This document shows, piece by piece, positions 42,120-51,153 of a stretch of 64,000 nucleotides of DNA. Location of the stretch: NCBI GenBank assembly GCA_900757795.1, contig CAAEPE010000036.1:7956-71955 (forward strand), written 5' to 3'. Positions within the stretch are counted from its first letter, which is position 1. Each line of letters begins with the position of its first letter. Position numbers and translations under genes: made by a program. The stretch comes from an uncultured Phascolarctobacterium sp. (GTDB taxonomy: Bacteria > Bacillota > Negativicutes > Acidaminococcales > Acidaminococcaceae). Under the pieces are notes generated by a model that saw only the letters and a program-made list of their open reading frames with translations, was not told the origin of the DNA and ran no database searches.

Positions 42120-44003
42120 ATGGAACGCTTTTTACCAATTTCTCTGGAAGAAATTGCAGATAGAGGCTGGGAGCAGCTGGACTTTTTATTTATCAGCGGC
42201 GACGCCTATGTTGACCATCCGTCCTTTGGCCCTGCGGTAATTTGCCGCGTTTTGGAATCACAAGGCTATAAGGTAGCTTTGTTGTGCCAGCCTACATGGG
42301 ATAAGCCGGAAAATTTTGCTGTTTTAGGCAAACCGCGCTTAGGCGTGCTTATTTCCGGCGGCAATCTTGATTCCATGCTGTGCCATTATACGGCGGCGAA
42401 AAAACCGCGATCAGTAGATAAATATACTGCCGGTGGCGTTATGGGCAAGCGTCCGGATCATGCTACGGTTGTTTATGCTCAGATGGTTAAGCAATTGTGG
42501 CCGCAGATGCCGGTTATTATTGGCGGCATTGAAGCGAGCCTGCGCCGTTTTGTGCATTTTGATTATTGGGAAAATAAATTACTGCCTTCTATTTTAGAAA
42601 GCAGCGGTGCAGATTTGCTGGTTTACGGCATGGGTGAAAAGCAAATTGTAGAAATTGCCGATTACCTGAGCGGCGGCGCGGACGTAAGCGATATGCGTTA
42701 TATCCGCGGCACGGCTTATGCCTGTGACGAGCTGCCGGAGGGTGAAGAATATGTGCAGCTTCCCGGCTGGAAAGCTATTCGTGACGACAAAAAATTCTTC
42801 GCGCAGGCGTATCACCTGCAAAGTCAGGAGCAGGATCCTTTTTACGGCAAGCCGTTAGTGCAGCGCGGTCAAAATAAATTTATTGTGCAAAATCCGCCGG
42901 TTTTTCCTTTAACGCAAAAGGAAATGGATGCAGTTTATGATTTGCCCTATGTGCGTAAGTGGCATCCTAGCTATGATACGCAAGGCGGCGTTGCGGCTTT
43001 GGAGGAAGTGCAGTTTAGCATTGTGAGCTGTCGCGGCTGTTTTGGCAGCTGTGCTTTTTGCGCTATCCACGCTCATCAAGGCAGAATTATTCAGGCGCGT
43101 AGTCGCGAATCTATTTTGCGTGAGGCGAAAATTATTACGCACTTACCAGGATTTAAGGGATATATTCATGATGTGGGTGGTCCAACGGCCAACTTCCGTC
43201 ATCCGTCTTGTTCAAAACAATTAAAATACGGTGTGTGTAAGGACAGACAATGTCTGTTTCCTGCACCGTGCCCCAATTTGGACGCAGATCACAGTGATTA
43301 TATTGAGCTTTTGGCAAAATTGCGCGCTGTGCCCGGCGTAAAAAAAGTTTTTATTCGCAGCGGCATTCGTTACGATTACCTGCTGGCAGATAAAAAACAG
43401 GAATTTTTAGATGTTTTGTGCCGCTATCACATCAGCGGTTTGCTGAAAATTGCACCGGAGCATATTGCTCCGCCGGTTTTACAGCGTATGGGTAAGCCGG
43501 GCAAAGAGGTTTACTTAAAATTTATGCGCGCTTACGCCAAAAAAAATAAAGAGCTGGGACTGCCCCAATATTTGGTGCCTTATTTTATCAGCAGTCATCC
43601 TGGATGTACCTTGAACAACGCCATTGAGCTGGCGGAATTTTTGCGGGATATTAAGCACCAGCCGGAGCAGGTGCAGGATTTTATTCCTACTCCCGGCAGC
43701 GCGGCTACGGCCATGTATTATTCTGGCGTGGACCCGGCGACGGGAGAAAGCGTTTTTGTAGCGCGCAATCCTCATGATAAAGCTATGCAGCGGGCGCTTA
43801 TGCAGTACAGAAATCCACGCAACCGCAAAATGGTTTTGGAAGCGCTGCAAAAAGCCGGACGCATGGATTTGGTCGGTACGGGGCCTAAATGTCTGCTGGC
43901 GCCTGAAAAAAACAACAATCGTTATGGTGAAGCTCAAGGCAGAACGCGCAGTAAATTTTCTGCCGATAAAAATTCTTCCCGTACTAAAAAACGTCGCTTC
44001 TAA
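42120..44003 (+). CDS. YgiQ-family radical SAM protein
   Basis: A 627-residue radical SAM protein of uncertain function. The [4Fe-4S] motif is CFGSCAFC near residue 307. Upstream is a B12-binding-like N-terminal domain (LFISGDAYVDHPSFGPAVICRVLESQGY). The middle has the family's HDVGGPTANFRHPSC and CPNLDADHSDY stretches. The C-terminal tail is basic and low-complexity. It is close to full family length and preserves all three cluster cysteines. Gene order around it (RodZ-like, lipoprotein, RimO) gives no obvious substrate. Confidence 0.9.
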   Translation: MERFLPISLEEIADRGWEQLDFLFISGDAYVDHPSFGPAVICRVLESQGYKVALLCQPTWDKPENFAVLGKPRLGVLISGGNLDSMLCHYTAAKKPRSVDKYTAGGVMGKRPDHATVVYAQMVKQLWPQMPVIIGGIEASLRRFVHFDYWENKLLPSILESSGADLLVYGMGEKQIVEIADYLSGGADVSDMRYIRGTAYACDELPEGEEYVQLPGWKAIRDDKKFFAQAYHLQSQEQDPFYGKPLVQRGQNKFIVQNPPVFPLTQKEMDAVYDLPYVRKWHPSYDTQGGVAALEEVQFSIVSCRGCFGSCAFCAIHAHQGRIIQARSRESILREAKIITHLPGFKGYIHDVGGPTANFRHPSCSKQLKYGVCKDRQCLFPAPCPNLDADHSDYIELLAKLRAVPGVKKVFIRSGIRYDYLLADKKQEFLDVLCRYHISGLLKIAPEHIAPPVLQRMGKPGKEVYLKFMRAYAKKNKELGLPQYLVPYFISSHPGCTLNNAIELAEFLRDIKHQPEQVQDFIPTPGSAATAMYYSGVDPATGESVFVARNPHDKAMQRALMQYRNPRNRKMVLEALQKAGRMDLVGTGPKCLLAPEKNNNRYGEAQGRTRSKFSADKNSSRTKKRRF

Positions 44004-44020
44004 GAGCAGAGGGCACAAAT

Positions 44021-45025
44021 ATGTTTCGTTTTATGCTGTCATCGCTGCTGCTGTTGCTGCTGCTGGTTACAGGCTGCGGTCAGGAAAAAGCGTTGCAAGA
44101 AAAGGCAGTGCAGCAGATACAAAATAATAAAACCTTAGTGCTGTATTCAGAGCTGGATAATAAATTTACCGCTGATTTGGTACAAAGCTTTAATGAAAAT
44201 AATAAAGAGAAGCTGACCGTAAAATTTGTTTCGGAATTAAAGCCTAACGACAAGCTGCCGGATTTGGTGCTGGCAGAAAAGCGCACGCTTTATGGTTTAA
44301 AGCAGCAGCAAAAGCTCAAGCCGGTGGCGTTTACCATCGGCGACAAGCTGCCTAAAAAATTGCGGGACGCGGATATGTGCTGGTATGGCGTATTTTACGA
44401 TCCTACTGTTTTTTTGATTAACCAGCAGTATGCGCGCACCATTGGTCAGCAAAGCTTGCGCGGCTGGGCAGATTTGGAAAATAAATTAGATCTGCGTATT
44501 GCTATAGAAAATCTTTCTGACAGCAACAGTACGCAAAATTTTTTAGGCGCTTTTGCTGACGCGCTGGGAGAAACTTCTTCTCTCAATTATCTTTGGAATA
44601 TTAATCGTTTTGTAGGGCAATATGCCAAATTTCCCTTTACGTCTATTCGTATGACGGCAGTGGGCGACGCAGATTTGGCAATTACTCGTCAAAGCTATGT
44701 TTTTAAATATCTGGAAAATAAATTTCCTGCTTATGTAGTGCAGCCTGATGAGGGAACGCCGGTAAATCTCTACTGTGTAGGCATGTTTGCCGATTGTCAG
44801 CAGGAGCTGCCTGCCCTGCAGTTTATCGAATGGCTGTTGTCGGGAGATAAGGTGCAGGCAGTGGCACAGGCAGATAATACCGGTTTTATGTTTATTTTTC
44901 CTCGAGGTGTGCAGGAAGAGCCTGTAGATGCGGATAAGCTTTGGCTGAACGAAAATTATTTAGACACCGCTAAGCAAAAGCTTTTGACTGAAAGATGGCT
45001 GGAAAGAGTGCGCTTTAGTAAATAG
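44021..45025 (+). CDS. Lipoprotein, extracellular solute-binding-like
   Basis: A 334-residue secreted lipoprotein. The signal peptide MFRFMLSSLLLLLLLVTGCG has a lipobox with Cys about residue 19. The rest resembles type 2 periplasmic binding proteins of the iron/spermidine class: LVLYSELDNKFTADLVQSFNE, GWADLENKLDLRIAIENLSDSNSTQNFLGAFADALGE and FIEWLLSGDKVQAVAQAD. No ABC permease or ATPase is adjacent, so it is an orphan binding protein or has a different role. It sits between the radical SAM gene and rimO in the same direction. Confidence 0.8.
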   Translation: MFRFMLSSLLLLLLLVTGCGQEKALQEKAVQQIQNNKTLVLYSELDNKFTADLVQSFNENNKEKLTVKFVSELKPNDKLPDLVLAEKRTLYGLKQQQKLKPVAFTIGDKLPKKLRDADMCWYGVFYDPTVFLINQQYARTIGQQSLRGWADLENKLDLRIAIENLSDSNSTQNFLGAFADALGETSSLNYLWNINRFVGQYAKFPFTSIRMTAVGDADLAITRQSYVFKYLENKFPAYVVQPDEGTPVNLYCVGMFADCQQELPALQFIEWLLSGDKVQAVAQADNTGFMFIFPRGVQEEPVDADKLWLNENYLDTAKQKLLTERWLERVRFSK

Positions 45026-45052
45026 GCGCGCCGGATTGAAGGAGGCTGTGTA

Positions 45053-46372
45053 ATGAAAATAGGTATGGTCAGCTTGGGCTGTCCTAAAAATTTGGTAGAT
45101 TCTGAGGTTATGCTGGGGCTGATTAGAGAAAAAAAGCTGGAAATTACCAATAATCCGGAAGAAGCTGATATTATAATCGTTAACACCTGCGGCTTTATTG
45201 AAAGTGCCAAGGAGGAATCTATCAATACAGTTTTGCAGATGGCGGAATATAAACAAACAGGCAGCTGTAAATATTTAATTATGACAGGCTGCTTAGGTCA
45301 GCGTTATGCGGACGAGCTGTTTGAAAGTATGCCGGAAATTGACGCAATTGTCGGCACTGACAGCTTTACGGATATTTCCTGGGTAATAGAGCAGGTTATG
45401 GCTGGCAAACGTTTGAAGCATTTAGAAAAGCTCACCAGCCAAAATGTTTCTCTGCCTCCGCGTATGCTTACTACTCCAGAATATATGGCTTATTTAAAAA
45501 TTGCCGAGGGCTGCGATAATTGCTGCTCCTATTGCATTATTCCGCAGCTGCGCGGTCCTTATACTTCGCGGCCTTATGATGAGGTGCTGGCAGAGGCTAA
45601 AGCCCTAGCTGCCAGTGGTATTAAGGAATTGATTGTGGTGGCGCAGGATACTACGCGCTACGGTGAGGATACCACAGGAAAATTGCTGCTGCCGCAATTA
45701 TTGCGCGATTTGAATGCATTAGAGGGAATTCAATGGATAAGAGTTATGTATCTTTATCCTAATAATTTTACGGACGAATTGATTGACGCTTTCGCTTCTT
45801 TAGACAAGGTTTGCAAATATATTGATATTCCTTTGCAGCACGCCAGCGACAGACTTTTGGATAGCATGAATCGTTACGATACCCGCGCGCAGGTAGAAAA
45901 ATTGCTGCATAAGCTGCGTACCCGTGTTAAGGATATTACTATTCGCACTACTTTTATTGTCGGGTTCCCGGGAGAAACCGACGAGGATTTTGCGGAGCTC
46001 AAGGATTTTGTTGAGCAGCAGCGTTTTGAAAACGCCGGTGTGTTCCAGTATTCGCAGGAGGAAGGCACTGTAGCCGGAGCTATGGAAAATCAGATTGCGC
46101 CGGAGATTAAAGAAAATCGTTATCACGAGCTGATGGCTTTGCAGGCCGAAATTTCCGAAGAAATTCATCAGGAGCGCGAGGGCGTAGAGTTGGATGTTTT
46201 AGTTGAAGGCTTTGATGAAGATAATTTGGCTTATGGCCGCAGCACTCACGAAGCGCCTGATATTGACGGCACTATTTTTATTGAAAACGCGGGAAATCTA
46301 CAAATTGGCGATATGGTCCGCGTGCGTATTTCACAAGGCTTTACTTATGAAATGGTCGGCGAAAGAATCTAA
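45053..46372 (+). CDS. rimO: Ribosomal protein S12 methylthiotransferase RimO
   Basis: A 439-residue MiaB-type radical SAM enzyme that methylthiolates an Asp of S12. The N-terminal UPF0004 domain has SLGCPKNLVDSE, NTCGFIESAKEES and MTGCLGQRY, giving three cluster cysteines. The radical SAM cluster is CDNCCSYC near residue 155, and a C-terminal TRAM domain follows. The NLVDSE pattern distinguishes RimO from MiaB. AAGGAGG lies just before the ATG. Confidence 0.95.
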   Translation: MKIGMVSLGCPKNLVDSEVMLGLIREKKLEITNNPEEADIIIVNTCGFIESAKEESINTVLQMAEYKQTGSCKYLIMTGCLGQRYADELFESMPEIDAIVGTDSFTDISWVIEQVMAGKRLKHLEKLTSQNVSLPPRMLTTPEYMAYLKIAEGCDNCCSYCIIPQLRGPYTSRPYDEVLAEAKALAASGIKELIVVAQDTTRYGEDTTGKLLLPQLLRDLNALEGIQWIRVMYLYPNNFTDELIDAFASLDKVCKYIDIPLQHASDRLLDSMNRYDTRAQVEKLLHKLRTRVKDITIRTTFIVGFPGETDEDFAELKDFVEQQRFENAGVFQYSQEEGTVAGAMENQIAPEIKENRYHELMALQAEISEEIHQEREGVELDVLVEGFDEDNLAYGRSTHEAPDIDGTIFIENAGNLQIGDMVRVRISQGFTYEMVGERI

Positions 46373-46397
46373 AAGGATTCTGAAGGGAATGAGTTAA

Positions 46398-47645
46398 ATG
46401 AAGGTTGAAATTGTAACCACAGGTACGGAGCTGCTGTTAGGCGAAATTTTGAATACTAATGTGCAGTATCTTTCCCGCAAGCTTAATAATATGGGCTTTG
46501 ATGTGCTTTATCATACGACAGTCGGCGATAATTCCGGCAGAATGCGTTCTGTGCTGGAGCAGGCTATGGAGCGGGCAGATATTATTATTACCAGCGGCGG
46601 TTTAGGGCCTACTCGCGGCGATATCACCAAGGAAACAGTTATGGAGGTTTGCCATACCGACAGCTATCTTGATTTGGATACCTGGGGACGTATCGACGCG
46701 TACTTTCAAAAAAAGGGTATTTGCTGCTCGGAAAATAATGAAAAGCAAGCCTTTGTGCCGCTGGGTGCAGAAATTTTGCAAAACGAAGTGGGTACTGCGC
46801 CGGGACTGTGGTTGGAATACAATGGTAAAATCTTCATTTTACTGCCTGGACCGCCGTCAGAGCTGACTGATATGTGCGAAAAGCAATTATGGCCGCGGCT
46901 TTTGCAGCGGTTTGCTGACCATGGCATTATTCTTTCTCGCACGCTGCATTTAAGAGGAGTAGGCGAATCCAAAGTTGCAGAAATTCTTGACGAGGTAATT
47001 ATGCGTCAAAGCAATCCAACGATTGCACTTTACGCTCGTTATGGAGAAATTTTAATTCGTCTTACTGCCAAGGCTGCCGACAGTGACGCGGCAATTAAGC
47101 TGCTGGATGCTTGCGAGGCAGAGGTGCGTCAATATGTTGATAATTATATTTATGGTGTGGATGATGCATCTTTAGCTGCCTGCTTGGGACAAGAACTGTT
47201 AAAGCAAGGCAAAACTATTGCTTTTGCCGAATCCTGCAGCGGCGGTTTAGCCAGCAGTTTAATTACTGATGTGCCTGGCAGCAGCGAATATCTTTTAGGC
47301 AGTTTGGTAACCTATACTAATATGGCTAAAAATAAATTGCTGCAAGTACAGCAGGATACTCTTGACCGTTATGGCGCAGTCAGCAGAGAAACTGCCTGCG
47401 AAATGGCAGCAGGCGTGCGCCGGGTTTTGGGCAGCGATATCGGCGTAAGTATTACTGGCAATGCAGGCCCCGGAGCCAGCGAAGGCAAGCCTGTTGGTTT
47501 GGTGTATATTGCGGTGGCTGCCGAAAACGTAGTTTATTGTCAAGAGCATCATTTTACAGCTACAAGAACAGAAAATAAGCTGAGAATAGCGCTCACGGCT
47601 ATTTCTATGGCTATTGATAAATTAAAAGAAGAAAAGAAAAATTAG
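46398..47645 (+). CDS. cinA: CinA family protein
   Basis: A 415-residue full-length CinA: the N-terminal molybdopterin-binding-like domain (VEIVTTGTELLLGEILNTN, TSGGLGPTRGD, LLPGPPSEL) and the C-terminal NMN amidohydrolase domain (FAESCSGGLASSLITDVPGSS, VSITGNAGPG). It acts in pyridine nucleotide recycling and is linked to competence in some Firmicutes. pgsA, usually before it, and recA, usually after it, are both missing here. Confidence 0.94.
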   Translation: MKVEIVTTGTELLLGEILNTNVQYLSRKLNNMGFDVLYHTTVGDNSGRMRSVLEQAMERADIIITSGGLGPTRGDITKETVMEVCHTDSYLDLDTWGRIDAYFQKKGICCSENNEKQAFVPLGAEILQNEVGTAPGLWLEYNGKIFILLPGPPSELTDMCEKQLWPRLLQRFADHGIILSRTLHLRGVGESKVAEILDEVIMRQSNPTIALYARYGEILIRLTAKAADSDAAIKLLDACEAEVRQYVDNYIYGVDDASLAACLGQELLKQGKTIAFAESCSGGLASSLITDVPGSSEYLLGSLVTYTNMAKNKLLQVQQDTLDRYGAVSRETACEMAAGVRRVLGSDIGVSITGNAGPGASEGKPVGLVYIAVAAENVVYCQEHHFTATRTENKLRIALTAISMAIDKLKEEKKN

Positions 47646-47686
47646 GAAGAATAAAATTTTTTAGTAATTATGGAGGAAAATTATTG

Positions 47687-49282
47687 ATGGCATTACAAAA
47701 AGAAATGTTTGGCAGCTTAGAGCTGGATAAAAAAATTGTTGCGGCGTTGACTGAAATGGGCTTTGAGGAACCTTCTCCCATTCAAGCGGCAACCATTCCC
47801 TTGGTATTAGAGGGCAACGACGTTATTGGCCAAGCGCAGACCGGTACCGGCAAAACTGCTGCTTTCGGTATTCCCTTGGTGCAGGGTGTGGATGACTTTA
47901 AGCATATTCAGGCTTTAATTATGTGTCCTACTCGTGAGCTGGCTATTCAGGTTGCAGAGGAAGTTGGCAAAATTGGCCGCGTTCGCCGCGTACGCGCACT
48001 GCCGGTTTATGGCGGACAGCCTATTGAACGCCAAATTCGCTCTTTAAAAAGCAATGTGCAGATTGTTATCGGCACGCCGGGACGTTTGATTGACCACATT
48101 AATCGCGGTACCATTAAGCTGGATCACATCAAATTTTTAGTGCTGGATGAAGCTGACGAAATGCTGGATATGGGTTTTGTGGACGATATTGAAGAAATTA
48201 TGCGCAATCTGCCCAGCGAGCGTCAAACCTTGCTGTTCTCTGCCACTATGCCGCGCCCTATTTTAAGTTTGACTAAAAAATATATGCGTGCGCCGAAAAA
48301 CGTTACTGTGTCTAAAGAAGATTTAACAGTGCCGCTGATTGAGCAATATTATTTTGAAACAAAAGACAAGGTTGAAGGCTTGTGCCGCCTGCTGGATGCA
48401 GAAATTGACGGCAAGCTGATTATTTTCTGCCGCACGAAAAAAGGCGTGGATGATTTATCCATTGCCTTGTCCAGCCGTGGCTATATGGCTGAGGGCCTGC
48501 ATGGCGATTTAAGCCAAAACCAACGCGACAGAGTTATGAAAAAATTCCGCGAAGGCGCATGCGATGTGCTGATTGCTACTGATGTGGCAGCCCGCGGTAT
48601 TGATGTGGATAATATTACTCACGTTATTAACTTTGATATTCCCCAAGACCCCGAAAGCTATGTGCACCGCATTGGACGTACCGGCCGCGCAGGCAATACC
48701 GGCGTAGCTATGACTTTTATTACTCCCCGCGAGTTCCGTCAGCTGAAATTGATTGAGCGCATGGTCAACACCAAAATCCAGCGACGCCAATTGCCGACTG
48801 CCGCTAATGTAATCGAGCGTCAGCGCGACCAAATCATCAGCAAAATGCAGACCGTGCTGGAGCTTAACGCTTATCATGACTATATGCCTATTGCCGAAAG
48901 TCTGTTGGACGATTACAGCGCCGAAGAGGTAGCGGCAGCAGCTTTGAAGCTGATGCAGGAAGGCAATAAGGCTTTGGAAGCGCCGCAAGAAGATACGCTG
49001 GCGAAGGATTTGCAGAATACCGGTGGTCGTCCCGGCATGGTGCGCCTGTTTATGAACATTGGCCGCAGTCAAAAGGTTATGGTGAAGGATATTGTCAGCA
49101 CCATTGCTATTGAAGCAGATATTCCCGCCCGCGACATTGGCTTAATCAATATTTACGATAAATTTACCTTTGTGGAAGTTCCTGAGGACGTAGCCGAAAA
49201 GGTTATCGGCGCTATGCACAAGAACTTTATCAAAGGCTACCGCATCAATATTGAGCCTGCCAAGGTTAGAGAGCGCAGATAA
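47687..49282 (+). CDS. DEAD-box ATP-dependent RNA helicase with DbpA-type RNA-binding domain
   Basis: A 531-residue helicase of the CshA/DeaD type. The Q motif FEEPSPIQAATIPL, Walker A AQTGTGKTAAF near residue 48, DEAD in VLDEADEMLD, SAT in LFSATMPRP and the HRIGRTGRAG motif VI are all in order. A C-terminal DbpA-like RNA-binding domain (RLFMNIGRSQKVMVKDIVSTI...KGYRINIEP) spans about residues 445-525. ATG 47687 has TGGAGG 10 bases upstream. It probably remodels rRNA or mRNA. Confidence 0.93.
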   Translation: MALQKEMFGSLELDKKIVAALTEMGFEEPSPIQAATIPLVLEGNDVIGQAQTGTGKTAAFGIPLVQGVDDFKHIQALIMCPTRELAIQVAEEVGKIGRVRRVRALPVYGGQPIERQIRSLKSNVQIVIGTPGRLIDHINRGTIKLDHIKFLVLDEADEMLDMGFVDDIEEIMRNLPSERQTLLFSATMPRPILSLTKKYMRAPKNVTVSKEDLTVPLIEQYYFETKDKVEGLCRLLDAEIDGKLIIFCRTKKGVDDLSIALSSRGYMAEGLHGDLSQNQRDRVMKKFREGACDVLIATDVAARGIDVDNITHVINFDIPQDPESYVHRIGRTGRAGNTGVAMTFITPREFRQLKLIERMVNTKIQRRQLPTAANVIERQRDQIISKMQTVLELNAYHDYMPIAESLLDDYSAEEVAAAALKLMQEGNKALEAPQEDTLAKDLQNTGGRPGMVRLFMNIGRSQKVMVKDIVSTIAIEADIPARDIGLINIYDKFTFVEVPEDVAEKVIGAMHKNFIKGYRINIEPAKVRERR

Positions 49283-49302
49283 ATTTTGGAGGTGCCCTTT
49301 TT

Positions 49303-51129
49303 ATGGCACAGAATGAAATTTACGGCAACCTGAAAGGTATCCGTAATTCCGTTATTGATGAATTAAAAACTTTTTATGATATTCGTTTGGAAAACGGCCA
49401 GCTGCTGCTTAAAGAATTGGCTGTGCGTATGGCGGATGTAACCGATTACATCAATCGCGAGGTTTCCGTGTATATCAGTCGCAGCGGACAGATTTTGGCG
49501 GTGGCGGTAGGCGACGACCAAAGTGTGGAACTGCCTGCTATTGACGGCCGTCGCGGCAGCAGCCGTTTGAGCGGCGTGCGCTGCGTGCATACTCATCCCA
49601 ACGGCAATCCGCTTTTGAGCGGCGTGGATATCAGCGCGCTGAAAAATAAACGTTTTGATGCCATGATTGCTATTGGCGTCACCGCGCCTGATTTTGCGCA
49701 ATCCACCATTACCTTTGGCATGATAACCGGAATGGACGAAAATGAGCAGTACCAAGTGGAATGTTACGGTCCCGCAAGTTTGGAGCAGGCGGAGAGCGTA
49801 TTTTTCCCTAATTTAGTCGCCATGATGGAGCGCATTTTGGATAAGCAAAGCGGCAGTACCAGCTTAGCGCAAAGTGCGGAACGAGCTATTCTTGTAGGCA
49901 TGGAATATAACGGAGGCGCCAGCAGTCTTGGCTGGACGGCAGAAGATTCTTTGGAAGAATTAAAACAGCTGGCAGATACTGCCGGTGCAGAAGTTGTTGC
50001 TAAATTTTTGCAGAAGCGTCCTAAGCCTGACCCGGCATTTTTTATCGGCCGCGGCAAGGTGCAGGAACTGGCACTGTATGTGCAGCAAGAAAATGTTGAT
50101 TTGTGCATTTTTGACGACGAGCTGTCACCGGCGCAGCAGCGCAATATTGAGCAGGCTATGGGCGTGCGCGTTTTAGACCGCACGGCGCTGATTCTTGATA
50201 TTTTTGCTCAGCGCGCCCGCACTAACGAAGGCAAGCTGCAAGTTGAATTGGCGCAGCTGCAATATACGCTGCCGCGGATTATGGGCAAGGGCTTGAGCCT
50301 GTCCCGTTTGGGCGGCGGCATCGGCACCCGCGGCCCCGGCGAAACTAAGCTGGAGGTTGACCGCAGGCGCATTCGCGATCGCATTGCGTTTATCAAAGAA
50401 TGTATTGGCAAGGTTAAAAGCGTGCGCACTCTGCACCGCGCAGGCCGCGCTAAAGCCAGCGTGCCTACGGTTAGCTTGGTTGGCTATACTAACGCGGGCA
50501 AATCCACGCTGCTGAATACCTTGACCAATTCCGATATTTATGCGCAGGATCAGCTTTTTGCAACTTTGGACCCCACCACGCGCCAATTGGATCTGCCCAA
50601 CAAGCAGCAGGCTATTTTAACCGATACGGTTGGTTTTATTCAGCGCTTGCCTCATCAGCTGGTAGCGGCTTTTCAATCTACGCTGGAAGAAGTTGTAGAG
50701 GCCGACGTTTTGCTGCACGTTATTGACGTAAGCCATGAGCTGTATAAGGAGCAGAGCAACGCCGTATATCAGGTGTTAAACGAGCTTGGCGCTCAAGATA
50801 AAACCATTATTACTGTGTATAATAAAATTGATAAGCTGCCGGAGGGCAGCGGCTTGCCGGAGCGTTTGCGCAGAGAGGAAAATTCTGTCTGCATCAGCGC
50901 TAAATCCGGCATCAATTTACAAGAACTTTTAGAGCTGATTGCAGAAAATCTGAAACTGAAATCGGTAGAAGAAAACTTTCTTGTGCCTTACAGCGATTCG
51001 GCGGCGGTGGCAAAATTACACGCAGCCGGAACTGTTTTGACGCAGGAATATCTTGACGAAGGAACTTTGCTGAAAGTACGCATGGAAGCGGAGCAAGTCG
51101 GCGAATTTGAACAGTATTTGCAAAAATAA
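49303..51129 (+). CDS. hflX: GTPase HflX, long form with N-terminal JAMM-like domain
   Basis: A 608-residue ribosome-associated GTPase; ordinary HflX is about 420. From about residue 195 it is standard HflX: an N-terminal subdomain (FFIGRGKVQELALYV, RTALILDIFAQRA), the glycine-rich linker LSRLGGGIGTRGPGETKLE, G1 GYTNAGKST and the G4 motif YNKIDK. The first 190 residues include VHTHPNGNPLLSGVD, which fits the JAMM/RadC metal motif HxHx7SxxD (His96, His98, Ser106, Asp109), with Glu53 a possible catalytic acid. The YnbB-like PLP gene follows, as in Bacillus (ynbA-ynbB). Confidence 0.92.
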   Translation: MAQNEIYGNLKGIRNSVIDELKTFYDIRLENGQLLLKELAVRMADVTDYINREVSVYISRSGQILAVAVGDDQSVELPAIDGRRGSSRLSGVRCVHTHPNGNPLLSGVDISALKNKRFDAMIAIGVTAPDFAQSTITFGMITGMDENEQYQVECYGPASLEQAESVFFPNLVAMMERILDKQSGSTSLAQSAERAILVGMEYNGGASSLGWTAEDSLEELKQLADTAGAEVVAKFLQKRPKPDPAFFIGRGKVQELALYVQQENVDLCIFDDELSPAQQRNIEQAMGVRVLDRTALILDIFAQRARTNEGKLQVELAQLQYTLPRIMGKGLSLSRLGGGIGTRGPGETKLEVDRRRIRDRIAFIKECIGKVKSVRTLHRAGRAKASVPTVSLVGYTNAGKSTLLNTLTNSDIYAQDQLFATLDPTTRQLDLPNKQQAILTDTVGFIQRLPHQLVAAFQSTLEEVVEADVLLHVIDVSHELYKEQSNAVYQVLNELGAQDKTIITVYNKIDKLPEGSGLPERLRREENSVCISAKSGINLQELLELIAENLKLKSVEENFLVPYSDSAAVAKLHAAGTVLTQEYLDEGTLLKVRMEAEQVGEFEQYLQK

Positions 51130-51153
51130 ATTATAAATGTAAGGTGAAGAAAT

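Noticed and set aside
48509..49072. 187-codon minus-strand frame inside the DEAD-box helicase
   Set aside because: Shadow frame opposite conserved helicase motifs, with no initiation signals.
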